A stretch of 64,000 nucleotides of DNA from Arcicella sp034519515 (GTDB taxonomy: Bacteria; Bacteroidota; Bacteroidia; Cytophagales; Spirosomataceae). This document shows, one piece after another, positions 10,022 to 18,735 of this stretch (its first letter is position 1; each line of letters begins with the position of its first letter). The notes under the pieces were generated by a model, which worked only from the letters and a program-made list of their open reading frames with translations, was not told where the DNA came from and did no database searches. The position numbers were made by a program, and so were the translations under genes. The stretch covers positions 62,001-126,000 of the forward strand of contig JAXHOK010000059.1 in assembly GCA_034519515.1 (NCBI GenBank), read 5' to 3'.

Positions 10022-10063
10022 AAAAATGAGTTATCCGTTTAAAACTGGGTAACTCATTTTTTT
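10022..10063 (+). terminator. Terminator of the TonB operon
   Basis: Inverted repeat AAAAATGAGTTA with its complement TAACTCATTTTT around a short GC-containing loop, ending in a seven-T run, 19 nt after the PepSY stop. Confidence 0.75.
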
Positions 10064-10408
10064 ATTGGGGTGGGTGGGGTTTTTAGGCTTGTCGGCACTT
10101 ACCAAATGTCCCCTAACGATAAATTGTCCACCGAAAAGATTTTGAGATTTTGTTGAATATTAGTGGTTAGGTGTGTACCTCTGCGATTGCCTACAACAAT
10201 TAAATCTCTGAAATTAACTAATTTCGTAGGGTGAAATGTCAGAACCTGATTTTTAGTTAGTTAAAAAATGTATTTTTAGAACTCGGATTGATTAGTAGAT
10301 GATTAAATCTTTATAACTATCTGATTATCAAAATCTTAATAATATTAAACTTTCTACCCCCTACCAAATTTTTGGTCTTAGAGTAAACTTTATCTTGAAA
10401 TATTATAA

Positions 10409-10501
10409 AAACTCAAAAAAGCCAATAATCCAAATGCCGAAGCCGTAAGAGCCAAATTACTGGTGAGCAGCAACTGGTATTTGCCTATTAAATTGAAATA
10501 G
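10409..10501 (+). pseudogene. Possible C-terminal remnant of a lost gene
   Basis: A 30-codon open frame ends with a peptide of protein-like composition (AEAVRAKLLVSSNWYLPIKL) and a stop at 10499-10501, followed 17 nt later by a strong terminator. A coding-looking tail plus terminator with no upstream gene suggests the end of a deleted gene. I do not recognise the family; it could be chance. Confidence 0.25.
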
Positions 10502-10517
10502 ACTGTTGTTGAATAGT

Positions 10518-10561
10518 AAACACAAGAAGCGAAGAATGATATTTCTTCGCTTTTTGTGTTT
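10518..10561 (+). terminator. Strong hairpin terminator
   Basis: 18-bp arms 10518-10535 and 10544-10561 (AAACACAAGAAGCGAAGA and its near-complement, one mismatch) with a short loop and T-rich right arm. No intact gene lies directly upstream. Confidence 0.6.
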
Positions 10562-10646
10562 ATGGTGTATTCCGTAAATATTCCTCAATATTATTCATTT
10601 CTCTCTAAAATTACCTAATTTTGGCACACAAGCGAACAAAAACACT

Positions 10647-10904
10647 ATGAAAATACTCGTAATAGAAGATGAAGCCAAAACCGTACAACTCACCAAACAG
10701 GGTCTCGAAGAACAACTCTGGGAAGTTGATGTAGCTTACGATGGGTTAATCGGATTACAATTAGCTACCCGAAATACTTACGCTATTATTATTTCAGATA
10801 TTATTTTGCCAGGAATGAGCGGTTTAGAACTTTGCCGACAGCCCCCGCAGTCACTCGGCTCTTGCCGAGTGACGCTTATCAGTAAGCCCTCTGGGCGTAG
10901 TTAG
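10647..10904 (+). pseudogene. Truncated two-component response regulator (receiver domain only)
   Basis: Residues 1-64 are a typical OmpR-family receiver: MKILVIEDEA acidic pocket, phospho-acceptor Asp51 in IISDIILPG, and MSGLELCR. From residue 65 the match stops and the frame runs into GC-rich repeat sequence to a stop at 10904. The second half of the receiver (Thr/Lys switch residues) and the DNA-binding domain are missing, and no sensor kinase follows, so it cannot work as a regulator. A Bacteroidota -7 box TAATTTTG (10616-10623) still precedes it. The break coincides with a perfect hairpin, suggesting insertion or deletion mediated by a repeat. Confidence 0.8.
10850..10873. repeat. Perfect hairpin at the response-regulator break
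   Basis: GTCACTCGGC and GCCGAGTGAC form a 10-bp perfect stem with a 4-nt loop. The GC content is far above the surroundings, as in REP-type or IS200/IS605-type end hairpins. Confidence 0.6.
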
Positions 10905-11050
10905 AATTGGAAATAAATTAAGACTAAAACAAAAACGTCAGAATTTATTGATAATCAACAAATTATACAAAAATTTGTTTGGGACGTTGCTTTCGCACGA
11001 TGGCTGGTTAGGAGACACAGTCAGGGAATTACTAATCAGAGTCCAATTCT

Positions 11051-11071
11051 CCCCTCTCCACGGGAGAGGGG
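11051..11071. repeat. REP-like hairpin CCCCTCTCC / GGAGAGGGG
   Basis: Nine-bp perfect stem with a 3-nt loop followed by GTCGGGGGCGACC. This GC-rich short palindrome in AT-rich intergenic DNA has the shape of a dispersed REP element. It sits 29 nt downstream of the stop of the minus-strand lipoprotein gene and could also serve as its terminator. Confidence 0.5.
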
Positions 11072-11099
11072 TCGGGGGCGACCGACGCTTCGGTGAGGT

Positions 11100-11858
11100 C
11101 TAAAACAACCCCAACTCCACCACCGAAACCGTATTCACAATCACCTTTATTTTCTTACCTTTCACGGTCTTGATTAAACTCTTGCCCGTTTTGGCGTACA
11201 ATTGTAGGCTGGTTTGCTTGAAAAACTTGGCATCGTCCATGGCATCTTTTACGGCTGCACTGCTGAATGTGAGCGACATTTTATCGGTACTCACATTCCC
11301 TTCACCGTCCAAACTGCCATAACTAAAAAACTTATTGTTCGATACCTGCACGTAATCCGCTTTGTTGGCACTGATGTCGAGGTCAAACTTCCATTCTTTG
11401 CCCGATACTGGTTTTGGAATCGCTGACAGATTCAAAACTTTCGGGAATTGACTCGTACAAATCTCAATTGCTGTGCCATCGGGTAGCGTAAAACGCCAAT
11501 TGGCTGTTTTGTTTTCTTCCGAATCGGTCAGTTGAAATTGCCCATTGGCGGCGACTTGGAAGGGCTTATTGTTGAAATAGGCACTCTTCAAATCAAGACC
11601 CGTATAGGCTTTGGGGTCATACATCAACACCGCATAACGAGTTTCCTTAAACTTGCCATCTGCCGAATAGAAGCGGTTTACTTCCACAAAACCATCGGTA
11701 TCTAAGACCGACTGATTTTTATAAGCCACCTCCGAAGTTTCGGTGAGGCATTCGGTTTTCAACAGTACGTTATTGCCAACCGCAGGGTCTTCAACGCTAC
11801 TTTTATCACAACTCAACAAGGCAAACAAAATGCCTGTAATTAATAGGGGGTGTTTCAC
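11100..11858 (-). CDS. Hypothetical lipoprotein
   Basis: 252-aa protein with a lipoprotein signal: hydrophobic stretch then LLSC with acylation site Cys17 followed by DKS. The mature part is rich in beta-strand-like segments (WRFTLPDGTAIEICTSQFPK, WKFDLDISANKADYVQVSN) with no domain I recognise. It is probably anchored at the outer membrane or periplasmic face. The gene stands alone on the minus strand between repeat-rich DNA and degraded ORFs. Codon use resembles the rest of the window. Function unknown. Confidence 0.65.
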   Translation of the reverse strand: MKHPLLITGILFALLSCDKSSVEDPAVGNNVLLKTECLTETSEVAYKNQSVLDTDGFVEVNRFYSADGKFKETRYAVLMYDPKAYTGLDLKSAYFNNKPFQVAANGQFQLTDSEENKTANWRFTLPDGTAIEICTSQFPKVLNLSAIPKPVSGKEWKFDLDISANKADYVQVSNNKFFSYGSLDGEGNVSTDKMSLTFSSAAVKDAMDDAKFFKQTSLQLYAKTGKSLIKTVKGKKIKVIVNTVSVVELGLF

Positions 11859-11876
11859 GGGGTTTGTTTTTATGGT

Positions 11877-12062
11877 TTAATAACCTCTCAAAAAGAAATC
11901 TTTGCTCAACATTACATCATCTAAATAATAGTCAATATCCTCTTTTTCATCCAAGTAACCATTGGGCGGAATGCGTATTACTATCTTATTCCAAGGTTTC
12001 CAAACGTCTTTTAAGATTCCGTTGTGGGTTACTTCGTAGTGTTTTAATAATAAGTTTTTCAA
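11877..12062 (-). CDS. Small ORF, possible C-terminal fragment of an immunity-like protein
   Basis: 61 aa, beginning MKNLLLKHYE and ending DDVMLSKDFFLRGY, with a charged, folded-looking composition (WKPWNKIVIRIPPNGYL). It lies directly downstream of the degraded toxin region on the same strand. Immunity genes usually follow polymorphic toxins, so it may be the tail of a frame-broken immunity gene whose upstream parts lie at 12130-12544 in other frames. No family is recognised. Confidence 0.3.
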   Translation of the reverse strand: MKNLLLKHYEVTHNGILKDVWKPWNKIVIRIPPNGYLDEKEDIDYYLDDVMLSKDFFLRGY

Positions 12063-12238
12063 TTAACAGATATTTCCATTGTATACCTTTTCTTCAAGTT
12101 CGACGGGTAATTTTTGATTTTTTTTATTTACCGAATATATATCATAATGAGAGCCTCACCATTTTTTACCCAAAAAGTCCAATCAACCATGTCTCGAATT
12201 TTCTTTTGAATTTTATTGTCAAATAAGATAATGATTGA

Positions 12239-12544
12239 CTAAAAATGATTGCCGCTGCATGGGGAAATCTTTGTTTCCAATGCTCCAATAAACTCTTCTT
12301 TATACAATCTTTCTTCATCAAACCAATAATGTGATGTATAACTTCCATCTGGATTTATTTCAAATTCTACATCACTGTATATTTTTTGTTTGGAATAATC
12401 AGAAGATATTTTTGAATTATTATCTACTAATAAATCGTATTCAATGGAATCATCTAAAACTTCTTTTGCTGTAAAAAATAATGATAGGAAACATGCGGCA
12501 AATGTCTTCTGTATAGAGCGTAGAAAATCATTTGAAAGATGTTG
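12239..12544 (-). pseudogene. Open frame without start, degraded gene beside the toxin remnant
   Basis: A 101-codon open frame bounded by stops but lacking a plausible start encodes protein-like sequence (AKEVLDDSIEYDLLVD, VEFEINPDGSYTSHYWFDEE). Immediately downstream another frame continues with DMVDWTFWVKNGEALIMIYI to a stop near 12130. The mixture of good coding segments in different frames suggests an immunity-type gene broken by frameshifts. The identification as immunity is from position after the toxin only. Confidence 0.35.
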
Positions 12545-12761
12545 TCAATAAATTATGTTAATAAATTTAACTATTTTTTTCTTTTTCTATCATCTAAAGA
12601 TACTGGTTATACGGATTATGTTATCTAATTTAAATTTATCTTAAGAATCATTTACATTTCCATTAAAAACGAATTGGAAATCTTTCAGGTCTTCCGTTTA
12701 ACAAAGTCTTTCCTGTGTAAACTACCTAAAGTAGGGTTGGGTCAGCACTTTAAGATTAACC

Positions 12762-13852
12762 CTAATATATCTTCCATTCTTTCTTTGTTAAGGTCATTTT
12801 GGTTGATTGACACTCATTTATTGCCCAATAATTTATTTGCTCACTCGGTCCAATACCTTCCTTAGAACCAATGTGTCCTGCGTTATCACCTGTCTTAAAT
12901 CCTTTATTTGGGTATTTCTGAATAGCCTGTTGTTGTCCATCGCTCCTAACACGCCCAGCTCCGTATTGAACATCAAGGTCAGTCATTTCTTTCACATTCC
13001 CACTCTCATCAGTTTTATAAATAAAGCGGTCATCAACACGGTACTCTGCATCCTTCAACAAAGGATAAATATTGAGGACTTGGTTAAGGTCGTTCGGTCC
13101 ACTTCCTGTTATTGCACCCGCCGAGGCTTTAACATTTGTTTCGTTAATGGTTGCCCAAACTTTACTTCCAGCTTTTATATCAATATGTCCGTCAGCATTT
13201 TTTACAAAATTATAGGCAGGATTTAAGGTAATAACATTCAACCGCATCGTTGCCATGTGTTCCAACACTTCCACACGATTCTTCCAAGTTTTAGAAGCTG
13301 CCCAAACATCCAAGGAGCCTTTATCTGCATATTTGGCAAGAAACTGTTTAGTTTGGTACTAACACTTGTGCCTGACAATTCTGTAATTAATCTATCAAAA
13401 TCCGCTTTATCTAAATCTAATTCAATGATTTTATTAAACAAATTAGCTCTTTGTGTTAGACTAACATTAGAGCCTTTAAATGAGTTTTTGAGAGCAATAA
13501 TTTTTTGTTTTGCAATTAAGGGATCTACACGCTCTGCAACTAACCTTGCTTCTAAATCACTTAGAGCTTGACAAAGGGTTGCATTAACAACGCACGTATT
13601 ATGCACCAACACCTGCTGCGTACCCACATAATAATTATGGAGGTTTTCCACCTCAAAATTATAAACCGTCAGGGTAGTATCGGGTTTTACCACCAAGCTA
13701 TCCAAGCGTAAAATTGCCCCTTTGCCATCCAAGAAAGTATCACCCACTTTCAGGTCTTGGGCAGCCACGTAGTCATGGTGGTTTTCCGTCCAAACGGGGT
13801 GTTCCAGCGTAGGTTGAGCAATTAACGTACCAGCCGCAAACAACGCCACCAA
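12762..13852 (-). pseudogene. Degraded polymorphic toxin: HINT domain plus DNA/RNA non-specific endonuclease
   Basis: Two overlapping minus-strand frames (13238-13852 and 12762-13313) are halves of one toxin tail. The upstream half starts inside a HINT autoprotease: DLKVGDTFLDGKG, then VYNFEVENLHNYYVGTQQVLVHNTC, the classic HINT end. A helical linker follows. Deleting one G near 13335-13340 explains the frame change: restoring it joins LNSFL to AKYADKGSLDVWAASKTW. The second half ends in a nuclease with VDDRFIYKTDESGNVKE, QYGAGRVRSDGQQQ and GDNAGHIGSKEGIGPSEQINYW, resembling the Endonuclease_NS_2 type, but stops at KKEWKIY before the usual C-terminal helix. The delivery N-terminus is missing, cut at an IS4 remnant. 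Clearly non-functional. Confidence 0.75.
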
Positions 13853-13930
13853 ACCCCGTTTAGGAATGAGTTAAAAATAAGTTATAACGAAATATAAATT
13901 GTAATTTGGCAGTTTCAAAAACACTTAATA

Positions 13931-15108
13931 ATGACAGAGACCGAATTATTCTTTTTCAATCAACTTAATGAGAAACAGCAGCGACTTTATGCTGGACTAA
14001 AATCCTCAAATATAGGTTATCATGGTGTTAGTCAAGTTTCCAAAGAATTAGGGCTTCACCCTCATACAATCCGACTTGGGCAAAAAGAATTACAAAACCA
14101 AATCTCATTACCTAATAATGGCATAAGACAAGGAGGTGGTGGTCGTAAAAAAAAATCGAAAACGTTCCTGCAATAAGTGATTTATTTGAAGAAATAGTCA
14201 AAGATAATACCGCAGGAAGCCCAATGGATACAAATCTTCGCTGGACTAATCTTACGCCAAATAATTTTGTTAAATCTTATGCTGAAAAAGGCGTTAAAAC
14301 AAGCAGTTTTATCATCAAACAATTACTAAAAAAGAAAGGGTTTGGTAAACGGAAATTGTCCAAAAAAGGAACAATTAAAGATGTTTGTAATCGAGATTCA
14401 CAATTCAAATACATCACAGCTAAAAAAGAAGAATTTAAAGAAAAAAAACTTCCCATATTAAGCATAGACACTAAAAAGAAAGAATTTATCGGAAATTTTT
14501 ACAGAGATGGAAAATGTTATTGCCAAGCACCACTGATTGTTTATGACCATGATTTCCCGAGTTTAGCCGATGGAGTTTTGATTCCTCATGGTATTTTTGA
14601 CCTGACTCAAAACAAAGGATATATCAGTATTGGACAGAGTAAAGATACATCGGAATTTTTAGTGGATAATATCAAATATCATTGGCAAAATAACATTCAA
14701 AAGGACTATCAAAATGCCCGAGAAATGTTATTATTGATGGATGGAGGGGGTAGCAATTCTTGCTTACATTATATCGTTAAAGAGGATTTGCAAAAATTAG
14801 CCAATGAGTTGAAAATGACTATAAATATTGCTCATTATCCTGCGTATTGTTCCAAATATAATCCAATAGAACATCTATTATTCCCTCATATCCAAAGAGC
14901 TTGGAAAGGAGTCGTTTTTAAAAACTACCAAATTGTCAAAGAACTAATTGAGAAAACGACCACTAAAACAGGACTAAAGGTCGTAGCATGGATAAATGAA
15001 AAAGTTTATAAAACTGGGCGAAAGTATGCTGAAAATTTTAAAGAAAATATGACCATCACTTTTGATGAAATAATCCCAAAATGGAACTATGTAATAAAAC
15101 CGTTATAA
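13931..15108 (+). CDS. ISAzo13-family DDE transposase (two frames, -1 frameshift)
   Basis: Transposase of about 392 aa made from an 81-codon first frame (13931-14176) and a longer second frame reaching 15108. The N-terminal part is helical, with a Gly-rich GGGGRKKK segment. A -1 shift on the A9 tract (14147-14155) continues as KIENVPAISDLFEEIV and then SPMDTNLRWTNLTP. The catalytic region has LPILSIDTKKKEFIGNF, LLLMDGGGSNS and HYPAYCSKYNPIEHLLF, giving the D, D and E of the DDE core. The match with DDE_Tnp_ISAZ013 proteins is strong and the length is usual. If frameshifting is real the product is functional; otherwise the gene is broken by one base. Confidence 0.85.
14131..14155 (+). promoter_or_regulatory. 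Candidate programmed -1 frameshift site
   Basis: AGGAGGT (14131-14137) resembles a Shine-Dalgarno sequence and lies 9 nt before a run of nine A (14147-14155) where the two transposase frames join in the -1 direction. An upstream SD-like stimulator plus an A-rich slippery run is a known arrangement for -1 recoding in bacterial IS elements. The same bases also encode the conserved Gly-rich motif, so the SD match may be incidental. Confidence 0.55.
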
Positions 15109-15119
15109 CTTATTTTTAA

Positions 15120-15422
15120 ACCATTCCTTAGCATCAAGGTTTGACAACCTTTACCAACCACTGAGCCATCAATAACAAATATCAGTTCTTTTTCTTGAAG
15201 AATTATACCGTGTATTATCTTGATAATCAGTGGTGTAAAGAAAGTTTCAGCGTTAATTAAACCATTATCAAGCCAACGTTCATTTTTCTTAACTTGACTT
15301 AATGAATAGATTTTACCTGGTTGATGGTCAGCAATTTTACCTAACGAAACGTGATGACTGGCAATTAAGCCACTAACCATACTGACCAATGTGTTGAATC
15401 TTCCCAAAGGATTGCCTTGCAA
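15120..15422 (-). pseudogene. IS4-family transposase remnant (N-terminal part)
   Basis: About 100 codons match the N-terminal region of IS4-type transposases: RFNTLVSMVSGLIAS, a basic helical region, NERWLDNGLINAETFF and the catalytic-domain start LIFVIDGSVVGKGCQTLML. The family match ends there. The visible frame then runs into the ISAzo13 end, and even with that element removed it would stop after a few residues (RNGLTHS). No ATG start is visible at the other end. It is a dead fragment into which the ISAzo13 copy inserted. Confidence 0.75.
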
Positions 15423-15760
15423 TTTTCAGGGATATAGGTTTTTCAACCCCGATTCTATTATTTTTGCGGATATTAGATGTTTTCAATAGCCGCTATGGTA
15501 CTGTCTGGCGGCTATTTTGTCAAGTAATTGACCATAAAAATATTCAAAATACAACTAATCCGTTATTTCAGCACTTAAAAAGTGTCTGTCTAAAAAACGT
15601 AAATTATTAAAAGTGAAGTAATTGATAACCGTTTACTAATTCTGGCATACTTTTCGTTTATCTACACAGCATAAGGGCTAAATTTGTGTTAATAGACAAA
15701 CGATAGCCACTGTTTTTGACAACCGCCAACGAGTTTTTAACTCCTTAAACAGCTAAGATT
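15423..15760. other. Intergenic region with a terminator-like hairpin
   Basis: No gene is seen. A hairpin with arms ATAGCCGC (15486-15493) and GCGGCTAT (15508-15515) followed by TTTTG resembles a terminator. A Bacteroidota-type -7 box TAAATTTG occurs at 15679-15686, 75 nt before the next start codon, and may drive it. Confidence 0.45.
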
Positions 15761-16207
15761 ATGACAAAGTACCTTATGCAATTTGCTCTCCTTACAGCAT
15801 TTATTTTTATCTCATCATCCGTATCTGCTCAGTATCTTTCTATGCGTGAAGAACGCCCTAAGATTGACAAAATTTCCAAAAATCTATTTCAAGTATCTGT
15901 AAAGCAGGATAATAGTAATTTGTTAAAGTTTAATGTTACCGTCAACAATCCTGGTCAAGAATTGTTGAACGTTACTTTGAAAGACCAAAACGGCAAACTT
16001 TTCCAAGATGATATCTTTTATCGTCGCCCCAACTATGCTATGATTTTGGATTTGGAACGCTTGGAAGACGGTGCTTACACGCTTTCAATCGTTACTAATT
16101 ACGAGTCTTTTACGAAAACTTTTTCTATCTCTACCGAAGAATTAGGTACTCGTAATGGTCAAATGTTTTTGGATAAAAAAGTGGAGGTTCTTTCAGAGTA
16201 TAGATAA
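15761..16207 (+). CDS. Small secreted Ig-fold-like protein (paralogue A)
   Basis: 148-aa exported protein with a signal peptide cut near VSAQ (residue 24). The mature part is about 120 residues of alternating beta-strands (LKFNVTVNNPGQELLNVTLKD, LEDGAYTLSIVTNYESFTKTFSI) that look like one immunoglobulin-like sandwich. It resembles the next gene in layout: start of the mature protein (QYLSMREE versus QFISMNEP), the V-NNP motif, the L-DG-Y motif and a final F-K-F strand. The two are tandem paralogues. No catalytic residues are apparent; a periplasmic or surface role is likely but unproven. Confidence 0.65.
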   Translation: MTKYLMQFALLTAFIFISSSVSAQYLSMREERPKIDKISKNLFQVSVKQDNSNLLKFNVTVNNPGQELLNVTLKDQNGKLFQDDIFYRRPNYAMILDLERLEDGAYTLSIVTNYESFTKTFSISTEELGTRNGQMFLDKKVEVLSEYR

Positions 16208-16387
16208 TCTTGCAGAGTATAGTTATTAGAGAAAAGATGATAGATATTGATGTCGATATTTAGTTTTTCTTTACAGATATAGTATATTTGGTTACAATTT
16301 TTTATTTCACATTTTGGGGAAGTTTATATGTTGGAGGATTAATTATTCTCTAATCTCTGTTCTCTGACCTCTACCAACAAATCCGCC

Positions 16388-16858
16388 ATGCCAAAATCAA
16401 CCGCCATGATTTTGAAGGGTGTCGCCATTGCTACATTCTTCCTGTGTGCGTCCGTAGCACATACCAAAGCTCAGTTTATCTCGATGAACGAACCAAAGCG
16501 AAAAGAACTCAAAGCCTCTGCAAATATCTTCAAAGTGGCTATTTCGGAAGAGGAAAAAAAGCCTTTAAGTTTTCAAGTAAAAGTAAATAATCCTGATAAA
16601 GAGACAGTCAGAGCGTATTTGCGTAATAGAAATGGCTACAATTTTTTAGGAGAAAAAGTAATGAGTAGAGATGCTAATTTTACGATGAAATTAAACCTTG
16701 CACCTTTGGACGACGGTGAATATACCTTTGTGGTGAAAAGTGAAAACGGTTTTTTTATCAAACATTTTAACTTGCAATCGGGGGATTTGATGACCGCCAA
16801 AATAAACGGGAAAGAGACCATGACCATCAATAGAACAGTGATGTTGGTGGATGAATAA
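16388..16858 (+). CDS. Small secreted Ig-fold-like protein (paralogue B)
   Basis: 156-aa partner of the preceding gene, 180 nt downstream on the same strand. A long N-terminal leader (MPKSTAMILKGVAIATFF) is cut near TKAQ. The mature protein repeats the same pattern as its paralogue: LSFQVKVNNPDKETVRAYLRN, LAPLDDGEYTFVVKS and FFIKHFNL. The two have drifted far apart, so the duplication is old. Function unknown. Confidence 0.65.
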   Translation: MPKSTAMILKGVAIATFFLCASVAHTKAQFISMNEPKRKELKASANIFKVAISEEEKKPLSFQVKVNNPDKETVRAYLRNRNGYNFLGEKVMSRDANFTMKLNLAPLDDGEYTFVVKSENGFFIKHFNLQSGDLMTAKINGKETMTINRTVMLVDE

Positions 16859-16945
16859 AATTTTGAATTATCTTTGTAATAAATAAAATTGAGGTTGAGC
16901 ATTTCTGAATGTCTCAACCTTTTTAATTCATAATTTAATCAAAAT

Positions 16946-17290
16946 ATGTCTATTGAAAATTTAGTTGAAAAACTGCAAAATAATCCACAAAGTATTGAAT
17001 TTCAGGAAGTTATTGCTACTATTGAAAAGTATTGCGATTTCATTCCGACGGCTTTCCAAAATGGGGAAACCCATAATGCCGCAGGACAAAATTCGGGTTC
17101 TTGCAAAGTATTTTCTTTTGCTCAATTACAAGGTTTTGACGAAGCCCAAACCTTAGCGTGTTTCGGAGCATTTTATAGAAATGATGTATTGGAAAACCCA
17201 ACGGGCGATAATCATCAAAATATTCGTAATTTCATGAAATTTGGTTGGAGTGGCATTCAGTTTGACGGAGTAGCTCTGACTTTAAAATAA
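16946..17290 (+). CDS. HopJ-family protein
   Basis: 114-aa cytoplasmic protein of the HopJ family (named from a Pseudomonas type III effector, but widespread in environmental bacteria without a type III system). Recognised by the core CDFIPTAFQNGETHNAAGQNSGSCK, then LACFGAFYR and HQNIRNFMKFGWSGIQF. No signal peptide or transmembrane segment. It is 9 nt upstream of an acetyltransferase gene and probably co-transcribed with it. The family's biochemical role is not established; the effector name should not be taken as a function here. Confidence 0.8.
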   Translation: MSIENLVEKLQNNPQSIEFQEVIATIEKYCDFIPTAFQNGETHNAAGQNSGSCKVFSFAQLQGFDEAQTLACFGAFYRNDVLENPTGDNHQNIRNFMKFGWSGIQFDGVALTLK

Positions 17291-17299
17291 CTATTGCCC

Positions 17300-17749
17300 A
17301 TGCTCATCATCAGACCACCCCAAACAGCCCAAGAATGGGAACATTATTATCAGCTTCGTTTTACGATATTGCGTGAACCTTGGGGGCAGCTCAAAGGCAG
17401 CGAAGTCCTACAAGATGAAGACCAAGCCGACCACGTAATGGTGATAGATTCAGAAACAAAGCAGGTGGTGGGAGTGGCTCGTATGCAAACCAATACACCT
17501 ACGCAAGGACAAGTACGTTGTGTGGCGGTAGCTTCACAAATGCAGGGTAGGGGAGTGGGTAAATTATTGATGAATTATTTAGAAGAACTTGCCCAACAAA
17601 AGGGCATCCAAGAAATTATTTTGGATGCCCGTGAAAATGCCGTAAAGTTTTATATATCAATTGGTTATGAAATATTTGATGACTCGTATTTGCTCTTTGG
17701 GCAAATCCAACATTGGAAAATGCGAAAGCAAATTAACGCTGCATCTTAA
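17300..17749 (+). CDS. GNAT family N-acetyltransferase
   Basis: 149 aa from the ATG at 17300; an in-frame TTG two codons earlier (17294) is the other possible start. The acetyl-CoA site is seen in VRCVAVASQMQGRGVGKLL (motif A, Q-x-x-G-x-G), followed by IILDARENAVKFYISIGYE (motif B). The N-terminal LRFTILREPWGQ is typical of the ElaA/YjdJ-like branch. The acceptor is unknown. It ends convergently with the next minus-strand gene, overlapping by 17 nt. Confidence 0.85.
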   Translation: MLIIRPPQTAQEWEHYYQLRFTILREPWGQLKGSEVLQDEDQADHVMVIDSETKQVVGVARMQTNTPTQGQVRCVAVASQMQGRGVGKLLMNYLEELAQQKGIQEIILDARENAVKFYISIGYEIFDDSYLLFGQIQHWKMRKQINAAS

Positions 17750-18704
17750 CATCTATATTTATCAATCCCCAAGTTAAAGTTGCTCCCGAGGAAGTGTAGG
17801 TCGGGTTGAGACTGTTTACTTCCAAGACCCCTTTTCTTACCACCGTTTTACCATCTTTTGTCGTTCTGGAATGTTGAAAAACATAGAATTTTCCTACCTC
17901 AACCGCTATCTCCTGAGCAGTGCCTGAAATTACTAAGTTCGATAATACAAAATCGTTTACATTAGTAAAATCAAGGATAGAATTCAGTGGAGCAAAGTAG
18001 GTCGTGGTACCTCCTGTTGCCACCACACTGGCACAATTTTTATCACTCGCAACATTCCCCAAACCCAAAGCCGCCCTTCGTGGATTAGACAAAATCGTGG
18101 GTTTAATGGACGGAGAACCAATAGTTGCGTAAGTAATATCCACAAAGTTGATGTTGGAATCTAAATCGCAAGCTGTATATAAATCGCCTGTGGTGGATGA
18201 AAATCTGGACGATACACCACTCCCCTGCACGCCCAATGTAACATTTGACCAAGCACTAATTTGTTTTGTTCCTGATGGGGTAATTTCCAGGGCTTTGCGA
18301 GTTATTTTGTCCTTTGAATCAGTAATTTCAATATAAAATACACGAGTAATCGTGATGCCTGCTTCGGGTAGAATAACCTCCAAACTTTGCGTTTGCTCAT
18401 CCTTATTTTTTAGGCGAATATTATCTAAAAGCAAAATTCCTTTTTTTTCGGAATTATCAGTAATGTAAGCAGATAATTTTACGGGTAAACTACCATCAAC
18501 CGCTTTTTTAATGTTGAAAGAAAGAGCCAAAATTTCATTTTTAGCCGCTGACGTTGTATTCTTCGCCTCTAATTTGGGGTCGGTAAATTTGATAATTAAT
18601 TTCCCCTCTGCTAAGTTCAAAGGTTCGTCGCCAGGTTCGGGTGTTGGACCTGCACATGAAAAGATAAAAATGCTTAATATGGTAAGAATGAAGTAATTTT
18701 TCAT
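17733..18704 (-). CDS. Hypothetical lipoprotein
   Basis: 323-aa protein with a lipoprotein signal ending FSC (Cys17) followed by AGPTPEPGDEP. The mature part has beta-rich segments: LIIKFTDPKLEAKN, a strand-rich centre, and a C-terminal region with TYFAPLNSILDFTNVNDFVLS and VGKFYVFQHSRTT. These resemble domains of surface or adhesin-like lipoproteins, but I recognise no family. It is followed on the same strand (31 nt upstream) by another lipoprotein gene, so the pair may be transcribed together. Confidence 0.65.
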   Translation of the reverse strand: MKNYFILTILSIFIFSCAGPTPEPGDEPLNLAEGKLIIKFTDPKLEAKNTTSAAKNEILALSFNIKKAVDGSLPVKLSAYITDNSEKKGILLLDNIRLKNKDEQTQSLEVILPEAGITITRVFYIEITDSKDKITRKALEITPSGTKQISAWSNVTLGVQGSGVSSRFSSTTGDLYTACDLDSNINFVDITYATIGSPSIKPTILSNPRRAALGLGNVASDKNCASVVATGGTTTYFAPLNSILDFTNVNDFVLSNLVISGTAQEIAVEVGKFYVFQHSRTTKDGKTVVRKGVLEVNSLNPTYTSSGATLTWGLINIDVKMQR

Positions 18705-18735
18705 AAAATTTAAAACGGAATTTTTAAATCTAAAA

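Larger units (their letters stand above)
13874..15116 (+). mobile_element. Complete ISAzo13-family insertion sequence
   Basis: 1,243-bp element bounded by perfect 16-bp terminal inverted repeats (AAAATAAGTTATAACG at 13874-13889 and its complement at 15101-15116). Each end is flanked by TA (13872-13873 and 15117-15118), compatible with a TA target duplication, and the symmetry extends one further T/A pair. It carries one transposase in two overlapping frames. Removing the element joins an IS4 transposase remnant on the right to sequence bordering the HINT toxin on the left, so it inserted after that region was already broken. Confidence 0.85.

Noticed and set aside
16946..17290. HopJ protein considered as a type III secretion effector
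   Set aside because: No type III secretion genes are present and the family is widespread in free-living bacteria; the name is historical.
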